Origin: Paradesertivirga mongoliensis
Lineage (GTDB): Bacteria > Bacteroidota > Bacteroidia > Sphingobacteriales > Sphingobacteriaceae
Assembly (NCBI RefSeq): GCF_024436395.1
Contig: NZ_JAFMZO010000001.1
Span: 1-64,000 of the forward strand
DNA length: 64,000 bases
Direction of reading: 5' to 3'
Shown here: one piece after another, positions 18,544 to 28,957 of the stretch
Position numbering within the stretch: the first letter of the stretch is position 1
Layout of the letters: every line of letters begins with the position of its first letter
Position numbers and translations under genes: made by a program
The notes under the pieces: generated by a model
Databases searched by the model: none
What the model saw: the letters and a program-made list of their open reading frames with translations, nothing else
Told to the model about the DNA's origin: nothing

Positions 18544-20487
18544 TTAATTTTTATCGTTTAAATTAGGCACCCACCGATCTGTTCGAAAAGGTGCTAAAGG
18601 CAAGCCTTCCCTGTTAAAAATAGTTACCTCCGGGTTATCCTTCCATGCATACCTTACCGCTAAAGGATTCGACACTGCATCTGAACTTAAGGCAATTGTC
18701 CCATCGGTGTTCAACTGAGCAATTGCAGGATAAAATATCTGGTCCTTGCCAGCGATGGTAAAACCGGAACCGCTGGAATTCTTTTTGTAAAGTAACCCAG
18801 CTTTAGCATCTTGAAAATGAATGGTAATCTGATTGCCACTTATATGCATCTCTTTAAACCGCGGACCGTTGCAGGTTACTTTTTTATGATAAGCTATAGA
18901 CTCAGCTAGCAATGCAAGGCGTACACCTACTTGTTCTTTATCGCTCGGGTGTATATCATATGGATCTCCTAAATCAATACTGACAGCCATTCCTGTTATA
19001 GGTAAAGAGAGCGATCGGGATTGTGCTTCCCGCATCCACGGCCAATTTTTAGCCCCTAATAAATTAGGGAGTTGCACAAAAAGGAAAGGAATATCGCCCA
19101 TCTGCCAGCGTTTTCGCCAGTCTTTAATTAAAAGTGGCTGGAGAACCTCATATTGCGCAAAGTCATTTGCGTTTGATTCTCCCTGATACCAGATGATTCC
19201 CTTAATCGAAAAAGGCAGAATAGGATTAATCATGGCATTAAATAAGCCCGTTGGTTTATTTTGATATGACGTGCCCCAACTTAGTGGTTGTTCGATCTGA
19301 TCATTATATAACCAAGATCCATTAAGGCTAAGGCGCGTATTACTATTATTGAGTTTCAAATAGGCGCTGTCTCTAGGAGAGCCCAACTGTCCTGATCCCC
19401 AGCCATTGACCATTCGCACTGTAATAACATTTTTGCCAGACTTTACCAAGGATGCTGGAACCTTATATTCAGTCATGTCCAAATTTCTGTTTCTTCCGAT
19501 CTCTACGCCATTAAAATAGGTAATGTTGGATTCCAGAATCTTGCCTAAACGCAAAGTATACCCGGTGGCGTTTGGTTGTTCTGGAATTGTTATACTTTTT
19601 CTGAACCAGATGATAGAATAATAGGGTGCTTTCAACTCACTTGCTTTTAGAGGATACTTAGCCATTTTCCAGGCGGTATCTACATAATCGATTCGGGTTA
19701 CCCCTTGATCCAAGCCATTATGAGCAGTTTGAATAGCAATTTGCCTCAAACTATCTATCCGATCCGCATTCCTCTGCTTTTGCCGCCAATCTGTTGTATC
19801 GTTAAATGCATTTAGAGCGAGGTCTTTAAAATCAGGTAAGCTTTCAAGTGCCTCTTTACTCATCCACGACTCTATTCTGGTACCTGGCCAGGAAGCATTG
19901 ACAATACCGATAGCGATTTTTTTCCTTGTGTAGAGGGTTTTCGCAAAAAAATAACAAACTGCTGAGTAATCCTTTACCGTTTCCGGGGTACACACCCTCC
20001 ACTGGCCCTTTGGTATATCTGTTTGCGGCCTATTGCTTGTCTGGCGACTCATATTGAATTCCCTTATCATCGGAAAATTGGCCAACGCGGCTATACTATC
20101 GAGTTTTTTGATAGGCCGTTTCATTTGAAAGTTCATATTACTTTGCCCGGAAGCTAACCATACTTCTCCGACCATCACGTTCTTAAAAGCTATCAGGGAG
20201 TCTTGAGACTTTATTTTCAAGGTGAAGGGCCCACCATAGTTAAGGGCAGGTAAAATAGCTTTCCATTTCCCTTCGCCATTGGTCATTACGTTCTTGCTTA
20301 TTTTGTTTAGAACTACAGTAACTTTACAACCAGGCACAGCAGTACCCCAAACGACAATCGGTTTTCCTTTCTGCAGTACAACATTATCAGAAAAAATCCC
20401 TGCGGCTTTTAGTTCGTTACTCTGAGCATGTACAAAACCGCTCAGAGATATTAAAATCGAAAGAATACTAAAAAACAACCTTTCCAA
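18544..20487 (-). CDS. Sialate-O-acetylesterase-like SGNH carbohydrate esterase (CE20-type)
   Basis: A 647-aa secreted esterase with a signal peptide (cleavage near VHAQ). An SGNH hydrolase carries the nucleophile Ser116 in ASGQSNMNF and a second block IIWYQGESNAND. A jelly-roll insert (YTLRLGKILESNITYFNGVEIG, about residues 305-370) interrupts the catalytic domain, as in sialate-O-acetylesterase-like and CE20 enzymes. Xanthomonas CE20 acts on acetylated xyloglucan (established knowledge), which suits the GH74-rich context. Probable role: deacetylating side chains before hydrolysis. Specificity cannot be read from sequence. Confidence 0.8.
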   Translation of the reverse strand: MERLFFSILSILISLSGFVHAQSNELKAAGIFSDNVVLQKGKPIVVWGTAVPGCKVTVVLNKISKNVMTNGEGKWKAILPALNYGGPFTLKIKSQDSLIAFKNVMVGEVWLASGQSNMNFQMKRPIKKLDSIAALANFPMIREFNMSRQTSNRPQTDIPKGQWRVCTPETVKDYSAVCYFFAKTLYTRKKIAIGIVNASWPGTRIESWMSKEALESLPDFKDLALNAFNDTTDWRQKQRNADRIDSLRQIAIQTAHNGLDQGVTRIDYVDTAWKMAKYPLKASELKAPYYSIIWFRKSITIPEQPNATGYTLRLGKILESNITYFNGVEIGRNRNLDMTEYKVPASLVKSGKNVITVRMVNGWGSGQLGSPRDSAYLKLNNSNTRLSLNGSWLYNDQIEQPLSWGTSYQNKPTGLFNAMINPILPFSIKGIIWYQGESNANDFAQYEVLQPLLIKDWRKRWQMGDIPFLFVQLPNLLGAKNWPWMREAQSRSLSLPITGMAVSIDLGDPYDIHPSDKEQVGVRLALLAESIAYHKKVTCNGPRFKEMHISGNQITIHFQDAKAGLLYKKNSSGSGFTIAGKDQIFYPAIAQLNTDGTIALSSDAVSNPLAVRYAWKDNPEVTIFNREGLPLAPFRTDRWVPNLNDKN

Positions 20488-20549
20488 ATTTAGTTTGAGT
20501 TAAGAAGTAGAAATAAAAAGCAGAGCCTTTTTCATACCTTAATCTTGTT

Positions 20550-22841
20550 TTAATAACAACGAACTTCAAATATCTGCGCCGAAGGATCACCGTTTGTGGA
20601 GTGCACACAAATCCTGATTTGATTAGTGCTAATGGGCTTTTCTAAATGGTGCTTACGGTGTCTGTGATAGTTTTCTTTCACTTCGAAAATCGTATTCCAC
20701 GCTCCATCAAAATAACCTTGGATAGAGTAATCTTTAGGGCATTGCGGATCGCGGTAAAACGGGTCATATGCATGATACTCACGTAATAGGTGACCAGGAA
20801 ATGTTAGTTCTACTTCTTTAATTAACTGGGCTTTTGGCCAGCTTAACTGAAGCCACTGCGTTAACGGCAGATTGGGATCAGACTTCCATAAATTTGTAAA
20901 TTGATGCGGGCGTGTAACCCCGCTAATTACATTTTGCGGGCCATAACAAGGTTGTGCAGGATGAATTTTAAAACTCAACGTTTGGCCATTTCCAAACCTT
21001 CTCATTTTGGTGGGGCTAATTTGATACATGGCCATTTGCCCTGATTCTATCCGTCCTGCATTTTTCCATTCAACCTTGGGATTGGGTAAAAGATCAAAGC
21101 GAATATAGCGCCCAACCGGTGCATCTTTCAAATTGACCTCCCAAGCTACCCAATTTCCTCCAGGAGGAACAATTAATTCCCCTTCTGCAAGGGTAGGTAA
21201 TTCACAAGCTCTGTAATCCCAGATGTGATCTGCTAACCTAATTTGACAGGCAACCCTTTGTTCTGCCTCTGAGGTGTTAACTAAAAACACTTCAATTTTT
21301 TCAATGTTTGATGAACCGATTGCTATTAACTGTCCTCTACGGTTTTCCAATTTCTCCTGAAGGTATTGAGGCTGATCTCGCCAAATATGTAAGCCCTCAT
21401 GAGCACCTTTACTTTCTGGCCCTGCACCGTATAATAATGCTTCGCTGCTGGCTGCCAATGTAGCACCAAGTGCAAGATCCTTTTCATCTACGTTCTTATA
21501 GTTCGGAAAGAAACATCCATCTCTAAGTAACTGCTGTTGAATGGTCTTGATTAAAAGCTTTGGAGCGTCTGAAACAGCCACATTTTTTTGTAAGGCTATC
21601 GCAGCTGCTGTACCGGCAGCTTGCCCCAATAGTGCAGTGGTGTTCATTACCCGCACTGTTCCCAAAGCGGCATGAGTAACACTAATATTTCGACCGGCCA
21701 TCATTAAATTATCAACGTCCTTTGAAATTAACGATCTCAAAGGTATACCATATGGGCCTGCATAGCTTTTTATAGCATATTCCGAAAATGTAGAATAGTT
21801 TTCATTACTGGCAGGCTCACTATTTTGCGCTAATAAACCACCAGGTGTGTGCAAATCGATAAACCAACCACCAAATGCAATTTCATCTTCAAATACGGTG
21901 CAATTTTGAGGATCATGTTCTGTCATCAAATACTGCCCCATTATGCGGCGGCTTTCTCTTTTACCGGGAACCTGGCCGATCCAATCTAAAGCATAATTCT
22001 TAGACAGCTCCTTCATCTTAGGATCTTTGTTCTTCATCCAATCCCAAACCCCCAGCGCATGTCTCGTCAGCTCGTGACGAATCTCTTCATTATCAGAAAT
22101 CGTATCATAAGGAATTCCGATTTCAATCCACCAATACCCCCCCCTTTCTTCTTTAGGCAAACGACCTTGCTTATAGAAAAAAGATGCATCATCATACTTC
22201 ATTGCCCAATCGGGGGCTTTAAATGCGGTAGGCCTCCCAACATCTTTGGTTTTGAAATGAATGGAGCTCCCCATTACATCTTTACTGGCTACTTCAGGAG
22301 CATGGGGCTCATTAAATTCATCCTTGCCTTCACTACCTAACCGGTACTCACAGCCAGCTATATTAGCTACTATTCCGTCGCCTGATGCATCGATAAAGAT
22401 AGATGCTTCTATTGTTAGCTCTTTTTCGGCATTTAACTGCCGCGCGGTTACTGCTTTAATATGCCGCTTGTCCTTCATAATCACATCGTACACATCTGTG
22501 TTCACATGAATCGTAAGGTTTTTTGTTGATTGCGCCATATTATATAGTGTCATATCCCAAACACTATTGGTCCAGCCGTTTTCAAAAATGGCTTCATGAT
22601 TTTGTGCTCTTTCTTCAATTAGAAGTTCAGATATGATACCCGTTTCTCTTGCGTAAGCATGAAAAGCACATGCGCCATGCGGTGTAACTCTTATTTCGGA
22701 TGAACTATTTCCGCCAAAAACCGGGCGATTTTGTACAATGCAGGTTTTACGACCTAAACGTGCTGCCGCTATGGCCGCACAGAAGCCGGCCAGCCCCCCT
22801 CCTATGATCACCAGATCATATTGTTCTGTTTTTTTATGCAT
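20550..22841 (-). CDS. FAD-dependent oxidoreductase with C-terminal beta domain
   Basis: A 763-aa cytoplasmic-looking protein without a signal peptide. An N-terminal Rossmann motif (LVIIGGGLAGFCAA, residues about 10-23) and GGNSSSEIRV mark the FAD_oxidored (PF12831-like) family; a second dinucleotide-fold segment reads NLMMAGRNISVTHAALG. The last about 250 residues (beyond 510) form a beta-rich, discoidin-like region ending SAQIFEVRCY. Such proteins are common in Bacteroidota glycan loci, with unknown substrate. It lies 13 bp downstream of the SSS transporter stop, second in the operon. It may oxidise the imported sugar or a derivative (inference). Confidence 0.8.
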   Translation of the reverse strand: MHKKTEQYDLVIIGGGLAGFCAAIAAARLGRKTCIVQNRPVFGGNSSSEIRVTPHGACAFHAYARETGIISELLIEERAQNHEAIFENGWTNSVWDMTLYNMAQSTKNLTIHVNTDVYDVIMKDKRHIKAVTARQLNAEKELTIEASIFIDASGDGIVANIAGCEYRLGSEGKDEFNEPHAPEVASKDVMGSSIHFKTKDVGRPTAFKAPDWAMKYDDASFFYKQGRLPKEERGGYWWIEIGIPYDTISDNEEIRHELTRHALGVWDWMKNKDPKMKELSKNYALDWIGQVPGKRESRRIMGQYLMTEHDPQNCTVFEDEIAFGGWFIDLHTPGGLLAQNSEPASNENYSTFSEYAIKSYAGPYGIPLRSLISKDVDNLMMAGRNISVTHAALGTVRVMNTTALLGQAAGTAAAIALQKNVAVSDAPKLLIKTIQQQLLRDGCFFPNYKNVDEKDLALGATLAASSEALLYGAGPESKGAHEGLHIWRDQPQYLQEKLENRRGQLIAIGSSNIEKIEVFLVNTSEAEQRVACQIRLADHIWDYRACELPTLAEGELIVPPGGNWVAWEVNLKDAPVGRYIRFDLLPNPKVEWKNAGRIESGQMAMYQISPTKMRRFGNGQTLSFKIHPAQPCYGPQNVISGVTRPHQFTNLWKSDPNLPLTQWLQLSWPKAQLIKEVELTFPGHLLREYHAYDPFYRDPQCPKDYSIQGYFDGAWNTIFEVKENYHRHRKHHLEKPISTNQIRICVHSTNGDPSAQIFEVRCY

Positions 22842-22854
22842 GATTTTACTGCGA

Positions 22855-24597
22855 TTATGCTTTTTCGGTTGCTAATTTTTGTTCTTTAATAATTAATGGT
22901 CTTTTTACAGCTCCTAAGATGGAAATGCTTATCAGTAATAGAAGACCTGCAAATAGTGCGATCAGGTTCCTTACAGATGTATCAGAGAAAACAAGTAAGC
23001 CGAACATTAAGATGGCTAGGGCGCCTATACTAAAAGCTAAAAGACGAGCCGGGAAATAAGCAATGGATCGGTCTGCATCTATATTTCTAATAGGTGAATA
23101 TTTAGTAGTTGAATTCTTAAGTTGCAAGAAACCAGCGGTAACATTTTTGCCAAAAATCTCCATTACAAGCAAACAAATCATTGGTACCAATAAACCAATT
23201 GCGACTTCCATTTCCTGTCTATGATTGTTATAATAGATGATTAGTGTATTTTCTGACTCTGTCGGCACTAAGAACTTACATGCTATAGCAGCAAAGAAAG
23301 TGGCCCCTGTTGACCACCAAATTGCATTCTGTCTAATCCTGCCAAAATAGAGCCCCCACAAAACCGGCAAGACCATAGCTACTACCAATAAGCCTGTTAC
23401 AGTAAGAATTACCTGCTCTGCACCGCCAAAAAATGGAACGGTTAAAGCAATAGAAATAATGACGCCTCCAATTAGGAAAGAGCATATCCGGCCTACCTGT
23501 ACAAGCTTTTTTTCGGATGCATTTGGATTGATAAAGCTTTTGTAAATATCATTAGTTACTGCTCCGGCATAAACATTCACCTCGCCATCTATATAACTCG
23601 CCGCTGATGAAAACATGGCTGCCAACAACAAGCCGATCATTCCCGCTGGTAATACAGAAGCACAGGCCAATATATAAGCTTGTTCTGGCGAGACTGCAGG
23701 GTTAATAATGCGGTACAACATAGGGGGTAACATCCAAATAATAGGACTTACTAAATATAAGCCCCCAAAAAGATAAGATGCTTTACGCGCGTTTGCCGGG
23801 CTACTAACCGCCAGAAACCGTTGAATGAATACCCATTCGCCCCCTAGTTTAAAGGTGTGCACAATGACCCAACCAATCAGGAAGACCAGAGTAAATCCTC
23901 CGCCTGTAGGAGCAAGAAAACCTTCAGGAGCGGAATTTATGAAATGCTGGATACCTCCCACCTGAGAAAGGCATAAGGGAACGACAAACAATACGGTAGC
24001 TGTTAATACTACAAACTGAATAGCATCAATAATGAGTACTGCCCATAAGCCCCCACTAACTGCGTACACCAGCATCAATGCACCAGAAAGCACCACAGCG
24101 ACGGAAATGGAAAGGTTTCCGGTACTCGCGTCTGCCAAAAAGTGCCCGGGTTCCAATTTAATAACAGAGGTGACCAAAACAGCAAAGGAATATAATGCTA
24201 CTCCCATAGCCACGATTTTAAAAATCATTCCTACCCAGGTGTAGAACTGGACCGATCCTTTTCCAAACCGAAGCAGAAGATACTCACCCACGGTAGTAAT
24301 CCCTAAAGAGGCCCATTTGGTAGCAATAAAGCGACCTACAATAAAAGAACTTATACCAGAACACATAAGAATGCTTACTGCCACAAAGCCGAACTTATAT
24401 GCAATACCTCCCCACACCACAAAAGTACCAGCAGAAAATGCGCTCATGAAGGATGATAACCCTGATAACCACCACGGTGACTGCTTCTTAACTGCGAACA
24501 TATCGGCCGAAGTCTTATTTTTCTTAGAAAGTATGCTTCCGATATATAAAATACCTACGCCGTAAATTAGTAATACTATATAGTCTATTGTTTGCAT
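22855..24597 (-). CDS. Sodium:solute symporter (SSS/SGLT family)
   Basis: A 580-aa inner-membrane transporter with about 13-14 hydrophobic helices. It has the SSS signatures near the N-terminus (WWLSGLSSFMSAFSAGTFVVWGG) and in the middle (LLAAMFSSAASYIDGEVNVYAG). These proteins import sugars, sialic acids or other solutes with sodium. It leads the operon SSS-FAD-esterase-GH30-GH97. A module promoter with an exact TAGGTTTG box lies about 335 bp upstream (24932-24962). The long leader carries a short MKKSQPRFHEVLCF ORF (24761-24853). It probably takes up the mono- or disaccharide made by the periplasmic enzymes. Confidence 0.93.
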   Translation of the reverse strand: MQTIDYIVLLIYGVGILYIGSILSKKNKTSADMFAVKKQSPWWLSGLSSFMSAFSAGTFVVWGGIAYKFGFVAVSILMCSGISSFIVGRFIATKWASLGITTVGEYLLLRFGKGSVQFYTWVGMIFKIVAMGVALYSFAVLVTSVIKLEPGHFLADASTGNLSISVAVVLSGALMLVYAVSGGLWAVLIIDAIQFVVLTATVLFVVPLCLSQVGGIQHFINSAPEGFLAPTGGGFTLVFLIGWVIVHTFKLGGEWVFIQRFLAVSSPANARKASYLFGGLYLVSPIIWMLPPMLYRIINPAVSPEQAYILACASVLPAGMIGLLLAAMFSSAASYIDGEVNVYAGAVTNDIYKSFINPNASEKKLVQVGRICSFLIGGVIISIALTVPFFGGAEQVILTVTGLLVVAMVLPVLWGLYFGRIRQNAIWWSTGATFFAAIACKFLVPTESENTLIIYYNNHRQEMEVAIGLLVPMICLLVMEIFGKNVTAGFLQLKNSTTKYSPIRNIDADRSIAYFPARLLAFSIGALAILMFGLLVFSDTSVRNLIALFAGLLLLISISILGAVKRPLIIKEQKLATEKA

Positions 24598-24760
24598 TAA
24601 TATTAAGGTTTTAGCTAGAAATTAAACTTTAGCACAGGTCAATAATGGAGTCGATTTCAAATTTATCATCCCGTGATTGGCATTTTCCACCGATAAATTA
24701 TTTAGCCGTATTTCGAATCTAAATTTCGTGTCCATCCCAGTTCTCATTCATTGCCGTCGA

Positions 24761-24853
24761 TCAGCTCGTAGTGCCATCCTTTGGTCGGATGTTGAGAATA
24801 AATATTCCGGTAAAGCACAAAACTTCGTGAAATCTGGGTTGTGACTTTTTCAT
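24761..24853 (-). CDS. Leader ORF, copy 2 (30 aa)
   Basis: Begins MKKSQPRFHEVLCFTGI and stops before the SSS gene. It shares its opening with the leader ORF ahead of susC-2 (MKKSLLRFHYF) and, more loosely, those ahead of the GH74 genes. No clear Shine-Dalgarno is seen. Beyond the stop, a +1 frame continues with protein-like sequence (NIYSQHPTKGWHYELIDG), so this may be the decayed start of a longer gene. Confidence 0.3.
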   Translation of the reverse strand: MKKSQPRFHEVLCFTGIFILNIRPKDGTTS

Positions 24854-24931
24854 ATATATTATGAGTTGGTTTTAATTAGTACCTCAGTGTGTTAATATAG
24901 ATCTGTATTTTCCATTTTTAATAGCACAATC

Positions 24932-25032
24932 CAAACCTATAGTTTTGAGAATATAAAACCAATATCCTGATGCTGGACGACGGCATTTTTTCTATCGCAA
25001 TCGCTTGTGTTATCGCTTTCGATAGATAGAAA
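24932..25032 (-). promoter_or_regulatory. Module copy 2: promoter plus operator block, for the SSS operon
   Basis: -33 TTG (24960-24962), a 20-bp spacer, and -7 TAGGTTTG (24932-24939), an exact TAnnTTTG. The operator block at 24993-25032 has the perfect inverted repeat TATCGCTTTCGATA. Confidence 0.85.
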
Positions 25033-25404
25033 TATTTAGTGCAACTTAACCTCATTATGGTCAAAAAACGGGGAGGCTTAGAAATCCCAATGCTTAGCCG
25101 ATGTAAGCAAAAAGAGGATAGTAACTACGGCGTAAGTTCCGTTGCTTAGGAAAATACCAGAGTTACTGGTATCTTCTTACAGGCATGAATCCGTTTTAGC
25201 AGGGATCGACCTTAAAACTTGGATAATTCTTTAATATAAAAGATCAAGCGGTTAAAGAGAAAAACGGCAAAACTTTCACGGAGTTTTAGGAGCACATCGT
25301 TTCAATAAGGCTCTTAAGGCCATTTGAAGGCTTTTGACTCAAGTAGTAATATTCATATCAAACTCATGTTACTACGTGTGTCAACCTGTTTCAGAGGGAG
25401 AATC
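25033..25404. other. Unassigned gap between the SSS promoter and GH74-A
   Basis: No intact gene. Unlike three other module copies, the zinc-ribbon relic is not recognisable after the operator. A broken plus-strand frame around 25180-25340 reads like SVLAGIDLKTWIIL and then GVLGAHRFNKALKAI, faintly recalling the start of IS110-type transposases. The similarity is too weak to call. Confidence 0.3.
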
Positions 25405-25440
25405 ACAAAAAAGGGGCTGAAACTACTGTTTCAGCCCCTT
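25405..25440 (-). terminator. Rho-independent terminator of GH74-A
   Basis: A perfect 13-bp stem, AAGGGGCTGAAAC (25411-25423) with GTTTCAGCCCCTT (25428-25440), and a minus-strand run of six T's (25405-25410) begin 9 bases after the GH74-A stop. Confidence 0.9.
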
Positions 25441-25448
25441 CATTAGAA

Positions 25449-28400
25449 CTATTGCTTTAGGATTTTTTTGACTGTCACTTCATCACCGTTCTTTATAACC
25501 AGTAAATACAAGCCAGGGATAAATCCTTGCGTAGATATACGCTCCGTAGATTTACTTAACGGCAAGGAGCGCATCAATATTCCAGCACTATTATAAAGAT
25601 CTAAGGTAGCCCCTGGTTGCAGTTTACTTACAGAAACCTGAAACTCCAGCCCGACCGGATTTGGATAAACGCTAAGTGAATTGGAATTGGCTGTTTCAAT
25701 TTCTCGTAAATATGATGTCTCAACATCTTTGGAGGTAGATACTACCGCTGTAATTCCTGTAGAACCACTTCCATAAATTTCTGTCTCATAAATACTGAAC
25801 CAGTAAGTGCCCTCAGAATTTGCACCTGTCAGGCTTATTCTAACATACCGGCTGGTGTTGTCTGTAACATCAATAGTCTGAAATCCAGCCGTTAAAGCAG
25901 TAGTTCCTGACCAGACCTGTGTCCAGGTGCTGCCATCTCCCACCTCCACTTTAATGGGATTAGTTCGGGTATTTCCGTTAAACATCATCAGTTTGAGATA
26001 ATTAACCATCTTATCTGCACCTAAATCATATATGATCCAAGTGCTGGACAATGTTCCGTTTCCTGCCCAACGCGTCCCGGTATTGCCATCATAAGAGTAT
26101 TCTTTAGGGTTACTGGTGTCTGAATATCCCGCTGTAGATCCGGTGATAATCAGTTTGGCAGGCGCTGTGCCAGAAGTAGTAGCACTGGCTACATTTGACC
26201 AGGCAGAACCTCCGTTATTGCTTTCTGATCTTAAACGATAGGAATAAGATGTACCCGGCAACACGCCGGTGTCGGAAAAAGACGTTGTGTTAGCCGGTGC
26301 ATTGCTTAAAAGCAAATAGTTCCCTGTCCCCTCTTTTCGTTCAATCCTGAAATGGGTCTCATCACTGCTATTATCTGTCCATGAGAGATTAATCTGGTTA
26401 GAACCCGAGGCGCCCGCTGTAAGGTTAGCCGGTGCAGCAGGCACAGGGCCTGAGCCTACAAAAATGCCATTTCCGTTAGTGCCTATAAATACCCTCCCAT
26501 AAACTTCACGATCAGCAGCCATCGAATTGGGTTCATTTCCCATCTTATAGTAAACATTGTCGATTTGGGTCCAGGTCGCACCATTATCATCCGAACGGAA
26601 AACGCCATCTGGAATATTGTTTACTGTTCCCATTACATATACTGCAGGATCGGTTGATAAGGCTTTCCCGACAGACATTAACCTGGTATTTTGAACGTTT
26701 GCTATTTTTGTGAAGGATGCCCCTGAATTAGCGGAATACCATAATCCCGATCCTTGTAACGAAACCCAGATATGGCCTTCTTTACCCGGAGCGGTTTCCA
26801 CCTTTAAAAAAGACACACTGGTTAATACCGGCAAGGTTGAGGCTACAGAAAAGGAAATCCCTCCATCTGTGCTCCGGTAAAAATTTCCGTTATGGTACGC
26901 ATAGAATTTATTCCCGTTTACCTTATCAGCAGCTACCGGGTTCGGACTACCTCCATCAAATATATTTGTACCGGGAACCAAGCCTACAGGCAGCGTGGTA
27001 ATTTTAGTCCATGATCCTCCGCGGTTTGTCGAGCGATAGGCAGAGCCGCCCTGTCCTACCCAGATCATGGTCTCGCTTGTTGCAGAAATGACTATCCTTC
27101 CGCCTGATTCACCGGTGGGGTACCTACTAAAAATAGTGTAACTGTCACCGCCATTGGTGGAGTATCCTCCATAAGCTGTACCATCCCACCCTTTTCTCCC
27201 TACTCGTGCAATAAAATTCGGATTGGTTTCCTGCACAGCCACTCCTACCATATTTCCCGATAGCCCCTGTCGTGTCCATGGGAAATATACCGCCATGCTT
27301 TTTGTTGGGGGTTCGGTAATTGATTTGTGGTCAAATCCTCCAAGATCTGCTCCCCCTGTTAACAATTTATTCGGGCTCCCCGCAGGAGGGCACAAAATGG
27401 TTCCCATCGTTACAAATTCTTCTTCATCAATTACCCGGGCTTTCCAGGGCACCGTAGCAGCCCATACATCGGTAGTCTGATAAATGGCAAAAATATCGGT
27501 GAACCATACATGCCCTGTGTTAAAGGGATCCCAGGCGAAATCCGTAATTGATTTTGCATAATGATCGTCTGTGGCAAAAGGCATTTCAGAAACATCAAAA
27601 GATCTGGCAAACTTTAACCAGCTTGCCCCCCCGTTATTGCTCCGGTAAGTGGGGCTGTCCCACGACTTCACGCTGACGATAACCTCATTACTATTATTGG
27701 GATTAACATCCACTCCGTGATAAATATTATTTAATTCCGGAGAAACCGTTGACCATGAAGTCCCATTCCATTTAGAAACTCCGGTACCGCTGGTTACATA
27801 CATGGTTCCATTAGCGTGAATAGCAGCCCGTCGCACATCAGAAGGACTGCCTGACATAAGCGTAAATACCCCTCCTCCGTCTGTACTCCGGTAAACGCCA
27901 TCACTGCATCCGATGTAAATATTTTTCGTTACCCCTGAGATCATGCCTCCGCTAACATCGAAAGCAACAAATCTTCCATTGAGGGTATTAATTTTGCTCC
28001 ATGATGTACCTGAATTAACTCCTTTGTAAGTGCCATCCGCATTCGAGGTTACATACACTACCGTACTATTTTGAGGATCCACGGCGATCCGGTCTCCCCC
28101 GTTTTTATCAGCACCATTTGCAGAAACACGGATAGAAAGCCCTGCGTCAGTCCAGGTTGTTCCCCGGTTGGTTGATTTAATCACTTTACCGGGAGGCGCC
28201 CAGCTGTAAGTGTAATCAGCATACTTTCCAACGGTAGCATACAGAATATTTCCGGTAGCATCCTGGGGATCAACAGCAATATTTCCGCATGCGCTGTTAT
28301 TGCTCTGGCTCATCGGCACTCCGTTTAACAGGCCTTCCCACTTTTGCTCAATGTGGTTCCACCGGTAAGGGTTCCCAACATCCGTGGTCGCAAAAAACAA

Positions 28401-28574
28401 ATTCGGAACTGCCGGATGCGCTTTAATGCTGGTCACATTTCCACCGCCCCCAATGCGTACGGTTGCCCAGTTGGTCTGAGCGTCTGCTTGCAGACTATAT
28501 CCTAATAATAGGATAGTAAGCAAGAACAAACTCTGCTGAAATCTTTTCTGAGATAATAATCTTTTCATTTTCAT
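25449..28574 (-). CDS. GH74-A: secreted GH74 xyloglucanase-type enzyme, FN3-discoidin-T9SS
   Basis: 1041 aa. The signal peptide ends at LQADAQ (about residue 33). Two beta-propellers of GH74/BNR type fill about 34-705, with the catalytic Asp pair at family positions: Asp65 in ATTDVGNPYRW and Asp410 in GGADLGGFDH. Then come FN3 (about 711-795), a discoidin/F5-8C-like carbohydrate-binding domain (about 798-937), and a T9SS type-A sorting tail (SVYPNPVGLEFQVSV to KKILKQ). GH74 enzymes are endo- or exo-xyloglucanases. Paralogue alignment suggests Met3 (28568) may be the true start. It is the shortest of four copies. Unlike the others it has no promoter/operator module upstream, only the leader region directly abutting the GH74-B terminator. 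Confidence 0.92.
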   Translation of the reverse strand: MKMKRLLSQKRFQQSLFLLTILLLGYSLQADAQTNWATVRIGGGGNVTSIKAHPAVPNLFFATTDVGNPYRWNHIEQKWEGLLNGVPMSQSNNSACGNIAVDPQDATGNILYATVGKYADYTYSWAPPGKVIKSTNRGTTWTDAGLSIRVSANGADKNGGDRIAVDPQNSTVVYVTSNADGTYKGVNSGTSWSKINTLNGRFVAFDVSGGMISGVTKNIYIGCSDGVYRSTDGGGVFTLMSGSPSDVRRAAIHANGTMYVTSGTGVSKWNGTSWSTVSPELNNIYHGVDVNPNNSNEVIVSVKSWDSPTYRSNNGGASWLKFARSFDVSEMPFATDDHYAKSITDFAWDPFNTGHVWFTDIFAIYQTTDVWAATVPWKARVIDEEEFVTMGTILCPPAGSPNKLLTGGADLGGFDHKSITEPPTKSMAVYFPWTRQGLSGNMVGVAVQETNPNFIARVGRKGWDGTAYGGYSTNGGDSYTIFSRYPTGESGGRIVISATSETMIWVGQGGSAYRSTNRGGSWTKITTLPVGLVPGTNIFDGGSPNPVAADKVNGNKFYAYHNGNFYRSTDGGISFSVASTLPVLTSVSFLKVETAPGKEGHIWVSLQGSGLWYSANSGASFTKIANVQNTRLMSVGKALSTDPAVYVMGTVNNIPDGVFRSDDNGATWTQIDNVYYKMGNEPNSMAADREVYGRVFIGTNGNGIFVGSGPVPAAPANLTAGASGSNQINLSWTDNSSDETHFRIERKEGTGNYLLLSNAPANTTSFSDTGVLPGTSYSYRLRSESNNGGSAWSNVASATTSGTAPAKLIITGSTAGYSDTSNPKEYSYDGNTGTRWAGNGTLSSTWIIYDLGADKMVNYLKLMMFNGNTRTNPIKVEVGDGSTWTQVWSGTTALTAGFQTIDVTDNTSRYVRISLTGANSEGTYWFSIYETEIYGSGSTGITAVVSTSKDVETSYLREIETANSNSLSVYPNPVGLEFQVSVSKLQPGATLDLYNSAGILMRSLPLSKSTERISTQGFIPGLYLLVIKNGDEVTVKKILKQ

Positions 28575-28604
28575 TAAATTAAACAGGTTTATAATTAGGA
28601 ACTA

Positions 28605-28897
28605 TTAGTAGACGTTAATAAAACAGCATCTCCTTTGCTGTTCGCCGTCAGGGTTTAACTTGCATAACCCATTCTGAAAAACGGCGATCTCCGCTTCCGG
28701 AGGAAGCAATACTGAACTCGGGTTTGCATGGGTAGCCGCTCCGGCAGAAGACTCTGAAATCTTACGGTAATCCCCTCCGGGTATGGGCTGGCCCAACTCA
28801 GCTCACTCTGGGTCTAGTACTGTTTTGCCAGCGTACCTTGAACTACAGAACAATCCGACAGCACAAAACATATGAAAACTGAGTAGTAATTTTTCAT
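28605..28897 (-). pseudogene. Leader ORF copy ahead of GH74-A, frameshifted
   Basis: An ATG at 28897 opens MKNYYSVFICFVLSD, almost identical to the leader ORF ahead of GH74-C, but stops at 28814 after 27 residues. The remainder continues in another frame (28605-28796), whose GLCKLNPDGE matches GICKLNPDSE of the 99-aa version. This shows it is a frameshifted copy of the ORF at 39665-39964. Confidence 0.5.
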
Positions 28898-28957
28898 ATG
28901 TTATTAATTGGTTTATTTGGTTTGTAGGTGTATACATCAGGCCACAGATTCATAAGA

